The notes under the pieces: model-generated | Told to the model about the DNA's origin: nothing | The model's database searches: none | The model's input: only the letters and a program-made list of their open reading frames with translations | Assembly (NCBI GenBank): GCA_021166845.1 | Contig: JAJPEP010000035.1 | Span: forward strand, 1 to 40,041 | Reading direction: 5' to 3' | DNA length: 40,041 nucleotides | Source: Thiobacillus sp. | GTDB lineage: Bacteria; Pseudomonadota; Gammaproteobacteria; Burkholderiales; Thiobacillaceae | Position numbers and translations under genes: made by a program | Part shown: positions 19,563 to 26,967 of the stretch, one piece after another | Layout: each line of letters opens with the position of its first letter | Numbering within the stretch: position 1 is the stretch's first letter

Positions 19563-20951
19563 ATGAGCACGTCATCGACGCCGCCCGCAGCGTGGTCCGG
19601 CCGTTTTTCCGAGCCGGTTTCCGAAATCGTCAAACGCTACACCGCGTCGATTCCCTTCGATTATCGGCTGGCCGAGTTCGATATTCAGGGTTCGCTGGCG
19701 CACGCGGCCATGTTGCACCACGTCGGCGTCCTCACCAAGGAGGATCTCGAATCAATCCGGCGCGGCATGGCCGAGCTCTTGGCCGAGATTCGCGCCGGCG
19801 GATTCGTCTGGTCGCTGGACAAGGAAGACGTCCACCTCAACATCGAGGCCGCGCTGACGGCGAAAATCGGCGACGCCGGCAAGCGGCTGCACACCGGACG
19901 CAGCCGCAACGACCAGGTGGCGACCGATATCCGTTTGTTCCTGCGCGACGCCATCGACCGTATTCTGGCGGGCCTGCGCGCCTGCCAGACCTCGCTGGTC
20001 GACCTGGCCGAGGCGCACGCCGACACCGTGATGCCCGGTTTCACCCACCTGCAGGTGGCGCAGCCGGTGACCTTCGGTCATCACCTCATGGCCTATTTCG
20101 AGATGCTGACGCGCGACGCCGAGCGCATGGCCGACTGCCGCCGCCGCGTCAACCGGCTACCGCTGGGCGCCGCCGCGCTGGCCGGCACCAGCTATCCGAT
20201 CGACCGCCAGTTCGTCGCCGACCAGCTCGGTTTCGGCGCCGTGTGCGAAAACTCGCTCGACGCCGTCTCCGACCGCGACTTCGCCATCGAATTCACCGCC
20301 GCCGCCGCGCTGGTGATGACGCACCTGTCGCGCCTGTCGGAAGAGCTGATCCTGTGGATGAGCCCGCGCTTCGGCTTCATCGACCTGGCCGACCGCTTCT
20401 GCACCGGCTCTTCCATCATGCCGCAGAAGAAAAACCCCGACGTGCCCGAACTGGTGCGCGGCAAGACCGGCCGGGTCAACGGCCACCTGGTCGCGCTGCT
20501 CACCCTGATGAAGGGCCAGCCGCTGGCCTACAACAAGGACAACCAGGAAGACAAGGAGCCGTTGTTCGATACCGTCGACACGCTGACCGACACCCTGGCG
20601 ATCTACGCCGACATGCTCACCGGCGTCACCGTCAAACCCGATGCGATGCGTGCCGCGGTAATGCAGGGCTTCGCCACCGCCACCGATCTGGCCGATTATC
20701 TGGTGAAGAAGGGCGCGCCCTTCCGCGATGCGCATGAAGTGGTGGCGCGCGCGGTGCGTGCGGCCGACACCAGCGGGCGCGACCTGACCGAACTGTCGCT
20801 CGATGAATTGCAGGCGTTCAGCCCGATGATTGCGGAGGATGTCTACGCCGTGCTGACGCTGGAAGGCTCGCTCGCCGCCCGCGACCACTTCGGCGGCACC
20901 GCGCCGGCGCAGGTTCGCGCGGCCATCGCGCGCGCGCGCCAGCGAATTTAG
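19563..20951 (+). CDS. argH: Argininosuccinate lyase
   Basis: Last step of arginine synthesis: argininosuccinate to arginine plus fumarate. At 462 residues it has the family length. The signature [12 protein letters not shown] (about 282-293) carries the catalytic Ser loop, and [13 protein letters not shown] and [16 protein letters not shown] supply the other active-site regions. The ATG at 19563 gives the usual N-terminus ([17 protein letters not shown]). No Shine-Dalgarno is visible and the promoter must lie inside algZ. Its 3' end overlaps the convergent regulator gene by 4 bases. Confidence 0.97.
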   Translation: MSTSSTPPAAWSGRFSEPVSEIVKRYTASIPFDYRLAEFDIQGSLAHAAMLHHVGVLTKEDLESIRRGMAELLAEIRAGGFVWSLDKEDVHLNIEAALTAKIGDAGKRLHTGRSRNDQVATDIRLFLRDAIDRILAGLRACQTSLVDLAEAHADTVMPGFTHLQVAQPVTFGHHLMAYFEMLTRDAERMADCRRRVNRLPLGAAALAGTSYPIDRQFVADQLGFGAVCENSLDAVSDRDFAIEFTAAAALVMTHLSRLSEELILWMSPRFGFIDLADRFCTGSSIMPQKKNPDVPELVRGKTGRVNGHLVALLTLMKGQPLAYNKDNQEDKEPLFDTVDTLTDTLAIYADMLTGVTVKPDAMRAAVMQGFATATDLADYLVKKGAPFRDAHEVVARAVRAADTSGRDLTELSLDELQAFSPMIAEDVYAVLTLEGSLAARDHFGGTAPAQVRAAIARARQRI

Positions 20952-21580
20952 GCAGTGGGTTCAAGCCGCACTGGCGGCGCATGCTCGCGGCAGATCCGTC
21001 GCACCTCGGGGCTGCCGAGTTTTTCCTGCATGAGTCCGCAAAAATAGCTGCGCGGCCCCAGCCGCTGATTGTGGCGACAGGTCGCACAGACGCCAAAACT
21101 GCGTTTTCCGCTTTGCGCCTGCACCTGCGCCAGCACCTGCCGCAACACCACCATCGCCGACGTCACCCGCGCCGGGCTGGCGGTTTGCACGATGTCGCGC
21201 CAGGCGCTCCCGGCGCTCAGCGTCTTCAACAGCGTGGTGCCCCCCTCGGTCAGGATCAGCCGCACCACCCGGCCATCGCGGGGATCGGCATAACGCGACA
21301 GCAGCCGCCGCCGCGCCAGCACCAGTACCGTCTGCGATACCGTGCCCTTGGTCAGCCCGAGGTATTCGGTCAGCGCCTGCGGTGTGTTGCTGTAGCGGTT
21401 GGCCTGATTCAGATAGAACAGCACCTGCAGGTGCACCGGCTGCAAGCCCTGCGCCGCGCCCGCCTGCCGCAGGTCGGCCCGGGTCAGCAGCGACAGCCGC
21501 TCGACTAGGTCGAACAGGGTGAGCGCCTGGCTTTTCAAGTGCGCGTCAAAAACGAACCATGACGCCGCCCTGCGCGGCAA
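20948..21580 (-). CDS. MarR-type regulator with C-terminal Cys cluster
   Basis: A winged-helix regulator of about 196-210 residues. The MarR core (about 15-140) shows [14 protein letters not shown], the recognition helix [15 protein letters not shown], and the wing with [18 protein letters not shown]-terminal extension of about 50 residues carries four cysteines spaced CX2CX12CX15C (CATC, YFCG, ICRE), a likely metal or Fe-S site not found in ordinary MarR proteins. The start is uncertain: TTG at 21580 (overlapping cyaY) or TTG at 21538 (7 bases after the cyaY stop); no ATG is available. It follows cyaY on the same strand, so it is probably co-transcribed with the frataxin gene. Confidence 0.8.
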   Translation of the reverse strand: MPRRAASWFVFDAHLKSQALTLFDLVERLSLLTRADLRQAGAAQGLQPVHLQVLFYLNQANRYSNTPQALTEYLGLTKGTVSQTVLVLARRRLLSRYADPRDGRVVRLILTEGGTTLLKTLSAGSAWRDIVQTASPARVTSAMVVLRQVLAQVQAQSGKRSFGVCATCRHNQRLGPRSYFCGLMQEKLGSPEVRRICREHAPPVRLEPTA

Positions 21581-21869
21581 TCAGCGCGGCCAGCTTGTCG
21601 TACAGCGGCTCGCCGCTCCGGGTGTCGAACCAGCCGGCGCCCTGCGGCTTGAAATGAAAACCGCCCGAGCGCGCGGCGACCCAGATTTCGCGCGCGATGC
21701 CGTGGCGGTTGATGATGATCTTGCTTCCGTCGTCGAGCTCGACCTCGATGATGCCGTCCGCCGGCGTCTCGAAATCCAGCTCGGCGTCTTCCAGCGCCTG
21801 TTCGATGTGGGTCAGCGTTGCTGCGGCGGCCTGATTGAATTCGGCCTCGCCTGATTCGATTTGCGTCAT
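21546..21869 (-). CDS. cyaY: Frataxin-like iron donor CyaY
   Basis: A 107-residue bacterial frataxin, which modulates Fe-S cluster assembly. An acidic first helix (EQALEDAELDFET) is followed by the beta-sheet core (DGIIEVELDDGSKIIINRHGIAREIWVAARSGGFHF). The family length and the conserved W in EIWVA and the GGFHF element support the call. ATG at 21869 is used; the frame is open far upstream but has no supporting start there. It is divergent from lptM with 25 bases between the start codons, the same arrangement as in many proteobacteria. Confidence 0.95.
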   Translation of the reverse strand: MTQIESGEAEFNQAAAATLTHIEQALEDAELDFETPADGIIEVELDDGSKIIINRHGIAREIWVAARSGGFHFKPQGAGWFDTRSGEPLYDKLAALIAAQGGVMVRF

Positions 21870-21894
21870 GGTGTCCCGTGCTAACATTTCGCGC

Positions 21895-22020
21895 ATGAAA
21901 CTGCGCACCTTATATATAGTGTCCTTGTTGCTGTGCGGGCTGGGCCTGACTGCCTGCGGCTCCAAGGGTGACCTGTATCTTCCCGAAAATCCCCCCGCAC
22001 CGCAACGGACTTCCAATTGA
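21895..22020 (+). CDS. lptM: LPS-assembly lipoprotein LptM (YifL family)
   Basis: A 41-residue lipoprotein with signal sequence MKLRTLYIVSLLLCGLG and lipobox LTAC; the cysteine is followed by GSKGDLYLP, the hallmark of the family that stabilises LptD oxidative maturation. It lies in the conserved position between cyaY and lysA. Its stop overlaps the lysA TTG start. Confidence 0.92.
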   Translation: MKLRTLYIVSLLLCGLGLTACGSKGDLYLPENPPAPQRTSN

Positions 22021-23261
22021 ACACTTTGCATCGGCTTGATGGCCGCCTTTATCTTGAAGGCGTGGCGCTGGACGCGCTTGCCGAACGCTACGGCACGCCG
22101 CTGTATGTCTATTCCCGGCAGGCGCTCGAATCCGCCTACCAGGCCTACGCCGAGGCGTTTGCCGCCACGCCCCATCTCATCTGCTACGCGGTCAAGGCCA
22201 ATTCCAGCCTGGCGATTCTCAACCTGTTCGCCCGCCTCGGCGCCGGCTTCGACATCGTCTCGGGCGGCGAGCTGGCCCGCGTGCTGGCCGCCGGCGGCGA
22301 TCCCGGCAAGGTCGTTTTTTCCGGCGTCGGCAAGACCGCGGACGAGATGCGCGCCGCGCTCGCCGCCGGCATCCTCTGCTTCAACGTCGAGTCGGCCAGC
22401 GAGCTGCATCGCTTGAACCGCATCGCGGGCGAACAGGACAAGGTCGCGCCGGTGTCGTTTCGCGTCAATCCAGACGTCGACCCCAAGACACATCCGTATA
22501 TCTCCACCGGGCTCAAGGAAAACAAGTTCGGCGTGCCGATTGCCGACGCGCCTGCGCTCTATCGTCTGGCAGCCAGCCTGCCGAACCTGAAGATCACCGG
22601 CATCGACTGCCATATCGGCTCACAGCTTACCGACCTGTCGCCGCTGGTTGACGCCGCCGACCGCGTGCTCGCGCTGGTCGGCACGCTGGCGGCCGAGGGC
22701 ATCGCGCTGCATCACATCGACCTCGGCGGCGGCATCGGTCTCCGCTATCACGACGAAACGCCGCCCGACCTCGCCGCCTACGGCCGCACGCTGGCGGCCC
22801 GCTTTGCCGGGCGCCGCGAGAAACTGCTGCTGGAACCAGGCCGCTCGCTGGTCGGCAACGCAGGCCTGCTGCTCAGCCGGGTCGAGTATCTGAAGCCGGG
22901 CGAAGACAAGAATTTCGCCATCGTCGATGCAGCGATGAACGACCTGATGCGCCCCGCTCTGTACGAGGCGTATCACGACATCGTCGCCGTCAACGAACGG
23001 CAAACGGCGCAAAAGCGGTACGACATCGTCGGCCCGATCTGCGAAACCGGCGATTTTCTTGGCTTTGCGCGCGATCTCGCGATCGAGGAAGGCGACCTGC
23101 TGGCGCTGCTTTCGGCGGGCGCCTACGGCATGAGCATGGCGTCGAACTACAATTCGCGCCCGCGAGCGGCCGAAATCCTGATCGACAGAAATGAAATTCA
23201 TCTCATTCGGGAACGTGAAACCCAGTCCGGCCTGATGGCTGGAGAACGGCTTGTTGATTGA
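22017..23261 (+). CDS. lysA: Diaminopimelate decarboxylase
   Basis: A PLP enzyme converting meso-diaminopimelate to lysine, 414 residues. Fold-III motifs are ICYAVKANSSLAIL with the PLP Lys, the SGGEL segment, HIGSQL, DLGGGIG, LEPGRSLVGNAG and CETGDFLG with the dimer-interface Cys. The best start is TTG at 22017, overlapping the lptM stop (TTGA), which suggests translational coupling; no ATG precedes the conserved region. dapF, its usual neighbour, is not found downstream. Confidence 0.96.
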   Translation: MNTLHRLDGRLYLEGVALDALAERYGTPLYVYSRQALESAYQAYAEAFAATPHLICYAVKANSSLAILNLFARLGAGFDIVSGGELARVLAAGGDPGKVVFSGVGKTADEMRAALAAGILCFNVESASELHRLNRIAGEQDKVAPVSFRVNPDVDPKTHPYISTGLKENKFGVPIADAPALYRLAASLPNLKITGIDCHIGSQLTDLSPLVDAADRVLALVGTLAAEGIALHHIDLGGGIGLRYHDETPPDLAAYGRTLAARFAGRREKLLLEPGRSLVGNAGLLLSRVEYLKPGEDKNFAIVDAAMNDLMRPALYEAYHDIVAVNERQTAQKRYDIVGPICETGDFLGFARDLAIEEGDLLALLSAGAYGMSMASNYNSRPRAAEILIDRNEIHLIRERETQSGLMAGERLVD

Positions 23262-23562
23262 CTTTCATTGGCAAAACCAAGGGTCCGACATTCCGGATTT
23301 TTAGTATCGAATCGACACATTTTGCTTGGCTGCGACAGTTTTAATCGAATTGTTTTCGCAGAGACTTGACTATTCGTTGTACCCCCCGAAAAAGTAACTA
23401 GAATGAGGCTCACCAAGCGGAGCCTCGGTATCACCCGTGCTTAGCGGGTTTCGGGCAAGTCGGTCGCCTGTCGGTACCACGCTTTGGAAGTGCAAATTCT
23501 GACTGCACGTGGCTTCAAGCTGTAGTGACAAGTGAATGTGTTCAACTTCTAAGGAGTGTCAA
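23262..23562 (+). promoter_or_regulatory. Intergenic region: promoter and structured leader of the H1-like gene
   Basis: No gene is seen in these 301 bases. A TAGAAT -10-like box lies at 23399-23404; a TTGACT (23366-23371) is too far from it to be its -35, so the exact promoter is uncertain. The following 150 bases hold successive hairpins: GAGGCTC/GAGCCTC (23405-23426), ACCCG/CGGGT around 23433-23449, and GTGCA/TGCAC around 23488-23506. AAGGAG follows at 23551-23556. This looks like a long structured 5' leader. Confidence 0.45.
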
Positions 23563-23940
23563 ATGGCAATAGCAAAAAAACCCGCCGCCAAACCGGTGGC
23601 CAAGAAGACCGCAGCCAAACCCGCTGCCAAACCCACCATCAAGAAGGCAGCCGCAAAGCCCGTAGCCAAAAAGGCCGCTCCGGTTAAAAAGGCAGCTCCG
23701 GCTAAAAAGGCAGTCGCCGCCAAAAAACCGGTAGCCAAGAAAGCCGCTCCGGCCAAGAAGGCAGTCGCCGCCAAAAAACCGGCAGCCAAGCCCGTAGTCA
23801 AAAAGGCCGTTGCCAAGCCGGCAGCCAAGCCCGTGGTCAAAAAGGCTGCTCCCAAACCCGCCCCGGCCAAGCCGGCTGCACCCGCAGCCGCGCCTTCCCC
23901 CGCTCCGGCAGTTTCGGTCATCAAGCCTTTCGGGCTCTAA
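23563..23940 (+). CDS. Histone H1-like Lys/Ala/Pro-rich DNA-binding protein
   Basis: A 125-residue, extremely basic, low-complexity protein made of repeats of the type KKPAAKP, VAKKAAP and AKKAVA. It resembles the C-terminal tail of eukaryotic H1 and the AlgP/H1-like proteins of proteobacteria. The last 20 residues are neutral (Pro/Ala-rich, ending SVIKPFGL). It probably binds DNA non-specifically. The repeats are also direct DNA repeats and so prone to length change. AAGGAG lies 6 bases before the ATG, and a strong terminator follows. The presence of algZR 4 kb away recalls Pseudomonas, where AlgP and AlgR lie in the same region. Confidence 0.85.
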   Translation: MAIAKKPAAKPVAKKTAAKPAAKPTIKKAAAKPVAKKAAPVKKAAPAKKAVAAKKPVAKKAAPAKKAVAAKKPAAKPVVKKAVAKPAAKPVVKKAAPKPAPAKPAAPAAAPSPAPAVSVIKPFGL

Positions 23941-23965
23941 CAGGTCGGGCGCCGCCCAATCTGAA

Positions 23966-23989
23966 ACGGGGGCCAAGCCCCCGTTTTTT
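23966..23989 (+). terminator. Rho-independent terminator of the H1-like gene
   Basis: ACGGGGGC (23966-23973) pairs with GCCCCCGT (23977-23984) around a CAA loop, followed by a run of six T in all. It lies 26 bases after the stop codon. Confidence 0.92.
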
Positions 23990-24223
23990 ATTGCCGCAGT
24001 TCCTCGCTGCGCGTGTAGCGGCTTTGCGCCGGCCTGAGGTCGGCTGGGCGGCGACAGTGCCGCCTTCGGCACCAGCCGGCCGCGTCCCCCCCTGGAATGA
24101 CGAACTCACCCACGGCTTTGACGAGGCTTCGTCAACGCCGTTTCGGTACCGTTTCATCAAGCAGTCAAACCCCGCCTGATTTAATGCGGTTTTCCGCGCC
24201 ATCTGGTGACTCAGGAGGCTGGC
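23990..24223. other. Intergenic region with a long hairpin
   Basis: No gene is recognised. CGGC-T-TTGACGA (24113-24124) pairs with TCGTCAA-C-GCCG (24129-24140) around GGCT, a very stable hairpin without a T-run. A smaller GCGG-TTTT-CCGC hairpin lies at 24186-24197. Together they may be the 5' leader of the coupled small genes that follow. Confidence 0.4.
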
Positions 24224-24274
24224 ATGAACCCTGCTGAACACCTTGCAAAGACAACGCAAGAAAGACCGTCATGA
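24224..24274 (+). CDS. 16-residue upstream ORF coupled to the next gene
   Basis: ATG at 24224 is preceded by CAGGAGG (24212-24218), the best ribosome binding site in this area. The peptide MNPAEHLAKTTQERPS ends in a TGA that overlaps the next ATG (ATGA, 24271-24274). The next gene itself has only a weak binding site, so translation of the short ORF probably drives it. No run of a single amino acid suggests classic attenuation. Confidence 0.5.
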   Translation: MNPAEHLAKTTQERPS

Positions 24275-24543
24275 TTGAACTTGAGCCCGGCAACACCCTT
24301 GAAATCAGCCTGAAAGAAGATGCCCAGGGTCGCGACCGCGTAGAAGTCGAGCTCCAAGCAATCGGGTATTCACTCAGCCTCACCCCGCATCAGGCGCGGG
24401 TGCTGGCGACCGAACTCATCATGGCGGTCAACCGCGCCGAAGTGCGCGGCAACCTCAAGCGCTGCCAAAATGTGGCGCGCGGCGCCCAGCCGATCGGACA
24501 AAGGCGCGGCCTTCTCAGTCAGGCTTCGCCAAATAAATTTTAG
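24271..24543 (+). CDS. Small protein of unknown function
   Basis: A 90-residue protein not recognised. Residues 1 to about 50 look like a compact domain (IELEPGNTLEISLKEDAQG, alternating strands, then SLSLTPHQARVLATELIMAVNRAE as helix), and the tail is basic (RCQNVARGAQPIGQRRG). There is no signal peptide or membrane segment. Base composition and codon use agree with the host. It is coupled by a 4-base overlap to the upstream mini-ORF and followed by a chain of hairpins. Expression is plausible but unproven. Confidence 0.6.
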   Translation: MIELEPGNTLEISLKEDAQGRDRVEVELQAIGYSLSLTPHQARVLATELIMAVNRAEVRGNLKRCQNVARGAQPIGQRRGLLSQASPNKF

Positions 24544-24677
24544 GCCAGTCGGTTTCGACTGGACCCGGGTAGCGGGCAGCCTGGCTGGACTACCCATAAG
24601 AAGCCCCAGATTGTCGGGGGCCCGCCATCCGTGATACGGTGGCACTAGGCGCGATGGATTCGTCCTCGCGCCTTTTT
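24544..24677 (+). ncRNA. Candidate structured RNA or 3' UTR
   Basis: Five hairpins follow one another without an ORF. They are CCAGTCG/CGACTGG (24545-24562), GGGTAG/CTACCC (about 24568-24596), GCCCC/GGGGC (about 24602-24621), GCCA-U-CCGT/ACGG-UGGC with one bulged base (about 24624-24643), and a terminator. The chain fills the whole space between the unidentified small gene and thioredoxin. No known RNA family was recognised. It may be an independent small RNA or the processed 3' end of the upstream message. Confidence 0.45.
24647..24677 (+). terminator. Rho-independent terminator before thioredoxin
   Basis: AGGCGCGA (24647-24654) and TCGCGCCT (24666-24673), with an inner GGA-TTCG-TCC extension, form a long stem with a UUCG-type tip, followed by five T (24673-24677). 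Confidence 0.92.
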
Positions 24678-24713
24678 ATTTCTACTTATTTCCACTATTT
24701 CGCAGGAATCAGC

Positions 24714-25097
24714 ATGGCCGTCATCGAACTCACCCAGGACAACTTCGAATCCACCATCAAGGGCAACGACATCGTCGTCGTCGACTTCTGGGCGCCGTGG
24801 TGCGGCCCCTGCCGTGGCTTTGCGCCGATTTTCGAAGCGGCATCCGAGAAGCATGCCGACATCGTCTTCGCCAAGGTCAACACCGAAGTCGAGCAGGATC
24901 TGGCCGGCTATTTCCAGATCCGCTCCATTCCCACGCTGATGGTGTTCCGCGAACAGGTCATTCTTTTCTCCGAAGCCGGCTCGCTGCCCGCCAACGCGCT
25001 CGATTCGCTGATTGACCAAATAATGGGACTGGACATGGCGCAGGTCCACAAGGACATTGCCGAGCAGCAGGCACAGGGCCCGCAGGACCAGGCTTGA
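24714..25097 (+). CDS. trxA: Thioredoxin
   Basis: A cytoplasmic thioredoxin of 127 residues: VVVDFWAPWCGPCRGFAPIFE with the WCGPC active site, the cis-Pro in RSIPTLMVF, and the expected alpha/beta order. The C-terminal 20 residues (DMAQVHKDIAEQQAQGPQDQA) extend past the usual length of about 108 and are hydrophilic. AGGAA lies 6 bases before the ATG at 24714. The gene stands alone behind the upstream terminator, so the promoter must lie in the short gap or inside the hairpin region. It is convergent with hda. Confidence 0.93.
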   Translation: MAVIELTQDNFESTIKGNDIVVVDFWAPWCGPCRGFAPIFEAASEKHADIVFAKVNTEVEQDLAGYFQIRSIPTLMVFREQVILFSEAGSLPANALDSLIDQIMGLDMAQVHKDIAEQQAQGPQDQA

Positions 25098-25129
25098 TTG
25101 GCCTTGTCAGGCTTGATTGGCCTTGTCAG
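25092..25129. repeat. 19-bp tandem duplication at the trxA/hda junction
   Basis: GCTTGATTGGCCTTGTCAG is present twice in perfect tandem (25092-25110, 25111-25129). The trxA stop lies in the first copy and the convergent hda stop touches the second. It looks like a recent duplication. Confidence 0.9.
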
Positions 25130-25767
25130 GCCCTCAATAGCTGCCGCAGCAGCGGCAGCGTGATTGGGCGCCGCGTTTCGAGACTAAAACGATCCAGCGC
25201 CTCCAGCACCCGCAACAGGCTCTGCATGTCGCGCGCGGTGTGATTCAGCAGATAGTCCGCCACCTGGGACTCCAGTCGAAACCCCAGGGTTTCGGCGTGT
25301 TGCGCCAGTGCGGCGCGCTTTTCGGCGTCGTCCAGCGCCTGCATCTGGAACACCAGTCCCCAGCCCAGGCGGGTCTGCAATTCCGGCATGAGCGGCAATT
25401 CGGCCGGCGCCACGCTGCCCGCGGCCAGCCATAACCCGCCTGCTTCGCGCACCCGGTTGAACGCGGCAAAGCCGGCGTGCTGCTGTGCCGCACTCCATGA
25501 CTCCACCTGATCGGCGATCACCGCCTGCGCGGCCTGCTGTCCGCTGAAATCGACCGTCATCCCGCGCGTCCGGCAGGCATGCGCCCAGGCGGCCAGCAGA
25601 TAACTCTTGCCGCTGCCCGGCGCGCCCCACAGATAGGCCATGCGCTCGGCCGCGGCGCCGTCAAGCATGGCCTTCAATTGCGCCATCAGCTCGATGTTGC
25701 GCCCCGCCACAAAGCGGGCAAGTTCGGGCCGGGCGGGGGGACGGATGTCGAGAAGGAGCTGCTGCAT
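25126..25767 (-). CDS. hda: DnaA regulatory inactivator Hda
   Basis: An AAA protein of 213 residues that works with the sliding clamp to convert DnaA-ATP to DnaA-ADP after initiation. The N-terminus [11 protein letters not shown] holds the clamp-binding motif. Walker A is GAPGSGKS (about 48-55). The sensor/arginine-finger region [30 protein letters not shown] matches Hda closely. The Walker B region (GGLWLAAGS) lacks the usual paired acids, as is common in short Hda proteins. Confidence 0.9.
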   Translation of the reverse strand: MQQLLLDIRPPARPELARFVAGRNIELMAQLKAMLDGAAAERMAYLWGAPGSGKSYLLAAWAHACRTRGMTVDFSGQQAAQAVIADQVESWSAAQQHAGFAAFNRVREAGGLWLAAGSVAPAELPLMPELQTRLGWGLVFQMQALDDAEKRAALAQHAETLGFRLESQVADYLLNHTARDMQSLLRVLEALDRFSLETRRPITLPLLRQLLRA

Positions 25768-25850
25768 GGGGCGATAGGATAAGGCAAAAGCCCCGGCCCA
25801 CTCCAGAAAAACCCAGGCGCCGCCAGATGAAAACGCCTGCGCTACGCAGC

Positions 25851-25856
25851 TATACT
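25851..25856 (+). promoter_or_regulatory. Candidate -10 box for nadA
   Basis: TATACT lies 33 bases before the nadA ATG at 25890. The -35 region is weak. Its position supports the start at 25890 over the in-frame ATG at 25827. Confidence 0.45.
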
Positions 25857-25889
25857 TGGCGCTTCTGCGTTGATGTCCGAGCCATCCCG

Positions 25890-26954
25890 ATGAGCCTTGC
25901 CTTTCCCGTTCCGGTCAAACCCGTGATCCAGCCGCCGCCGATGGTGGAGGAAGTGCTCGACGACGCCGAGCGCGCAACGCTGAAAGCGCGCATCAAGACA
26001 CTGATGAAACAGCAGGATGCGGTGCTGGTCGCGCATTACTACACCTCGGCCGACCTGCAGGACCTGGCCGAGGAAACCGGCGGCTGCGTGTCGGATTCGC
26101 TGGAGATGGCGCGCTTCGGCCACGCCCACCCGGCGAAGACGCTGATCGTCGCCGGCGTCAAGTTCATGGGCGAAACCGCCAAGATCCTCAACCCGGAAAA
26201 ACGCGTCCTCATGCCCGACCTTGGCGCCGAGTGCTCGCTCGACCTGGCCTGCCCGGCGGACGAATTCGCCGCCTTCTGCGACGCCCATCCGGACCGGATC
26301 TCGGTCGTCTACGCCAACACCAGCGCGGCGGTCAAGGCGCGCGCCGACTGGGTCGTCACCTCCGGCATCGCCGCCAGGATCGTCAAATACCTGCACCGGC
26401 AGGGCCACAAATTGCTGTGGGCGCCGGACCGCCATCTGGGCGAGTACGTGCGGCGAGTCACCGGCGCCGACATGATCCTGTGGCAGGGCTCCTGCGTGGT
26501 GCACGAGGCATTCAAGGCGGAAGCGCTGAAGAAGCTGCGCGCCGAGCACCCGAACGCTGCCGTGCTGGTGCACCCCGAGTCGCCCGAGGCGGTGATCGCG
26601 CTGGCCGACGTGGTCGGTTCGACCACGCAGCTGATCGAGGCGGTGCGCACCCTGCCCAATCCGGAATTCATCGTCGCCACCGACAACGGCATTTTTCACA
26701 AGATGCACGCCGCCGCACCCGGCAAGCGCCTGCTGGAAGCGCCGACCGCGGGCGAGGGCGCCACCTGCGTCTCGTGCGCGCACTGCCCGTGGATGGCGAT
26801 GAACGGCCTGAGAAAGCTCGCCGCCGTGCTGGAAAACGGCGGCAACGAAATCCATATCGAGGAATCCATCCGCGTCAAAGCCGCCGTATCGATCCAGCGC
26901 ATGCTGGATTTCGCAGCGGCCGAAAAAGCCGGACAGATCCAGCTCGGCGACTGA
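25890..26954 (+). CDS. nadA: Quinolinate synthase A
   Basis: Condenses iminoaspartate with dihydroxyacetone phosphate to quinolinate for NAD synthesis; it carries an oxygen-sensitive [4Fe-4S] cluster. At 354 residues it has the usual length. Cluster cysteines lie in [20 protein letters not shown] and the CXXCXXC segment [11 protein letters not shown] (about residues 292-302). [19 protein letters not shown] and the [11 protein letters not shown] segment are typical. The ATG at 25890 follows a -10-like box. The next gene starts 13 bases after the stop. Confidence 0.96.
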   Translation: MSLAFPVPVKPVIQPPPMVEEVLDDAERATLKARIKTLMKQQDAVLVAHYYTSADLQDLAEETGGCVSDSLEMARFGHAHPAKTLIVAGVKFMGETAKILNPEKRVLMPDLGAECSLDLACPADEFAAFCDAHPDRISVVYANTSAAVKARADWVVTSGIAARIVKYLHRQGHKLLWAPDRHLGEYVRRVTGADMILWQGSCVVHEAFKAEALKKLRAEHPNAAVLVHPESPEAVIALADVVGSTTQLIEAVRTLPNPEFIVATDNGIFHKMHAAAPGKRLLEAPTAGEGATCVSCAHCPWMAMNGLRKLAAVLENGGNEIHIEESIRVKAAVSIQRMLDFAAAEKAGQIQLGD

Positions 26955-26967
26955 ACCGAGCGTAACC

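Noticed and set aside
23262-23562. dapF downstream of lysA
   Set aside because: The region has no open frame of the right size or motifs; the usual lysA-dapF order is not kept here.
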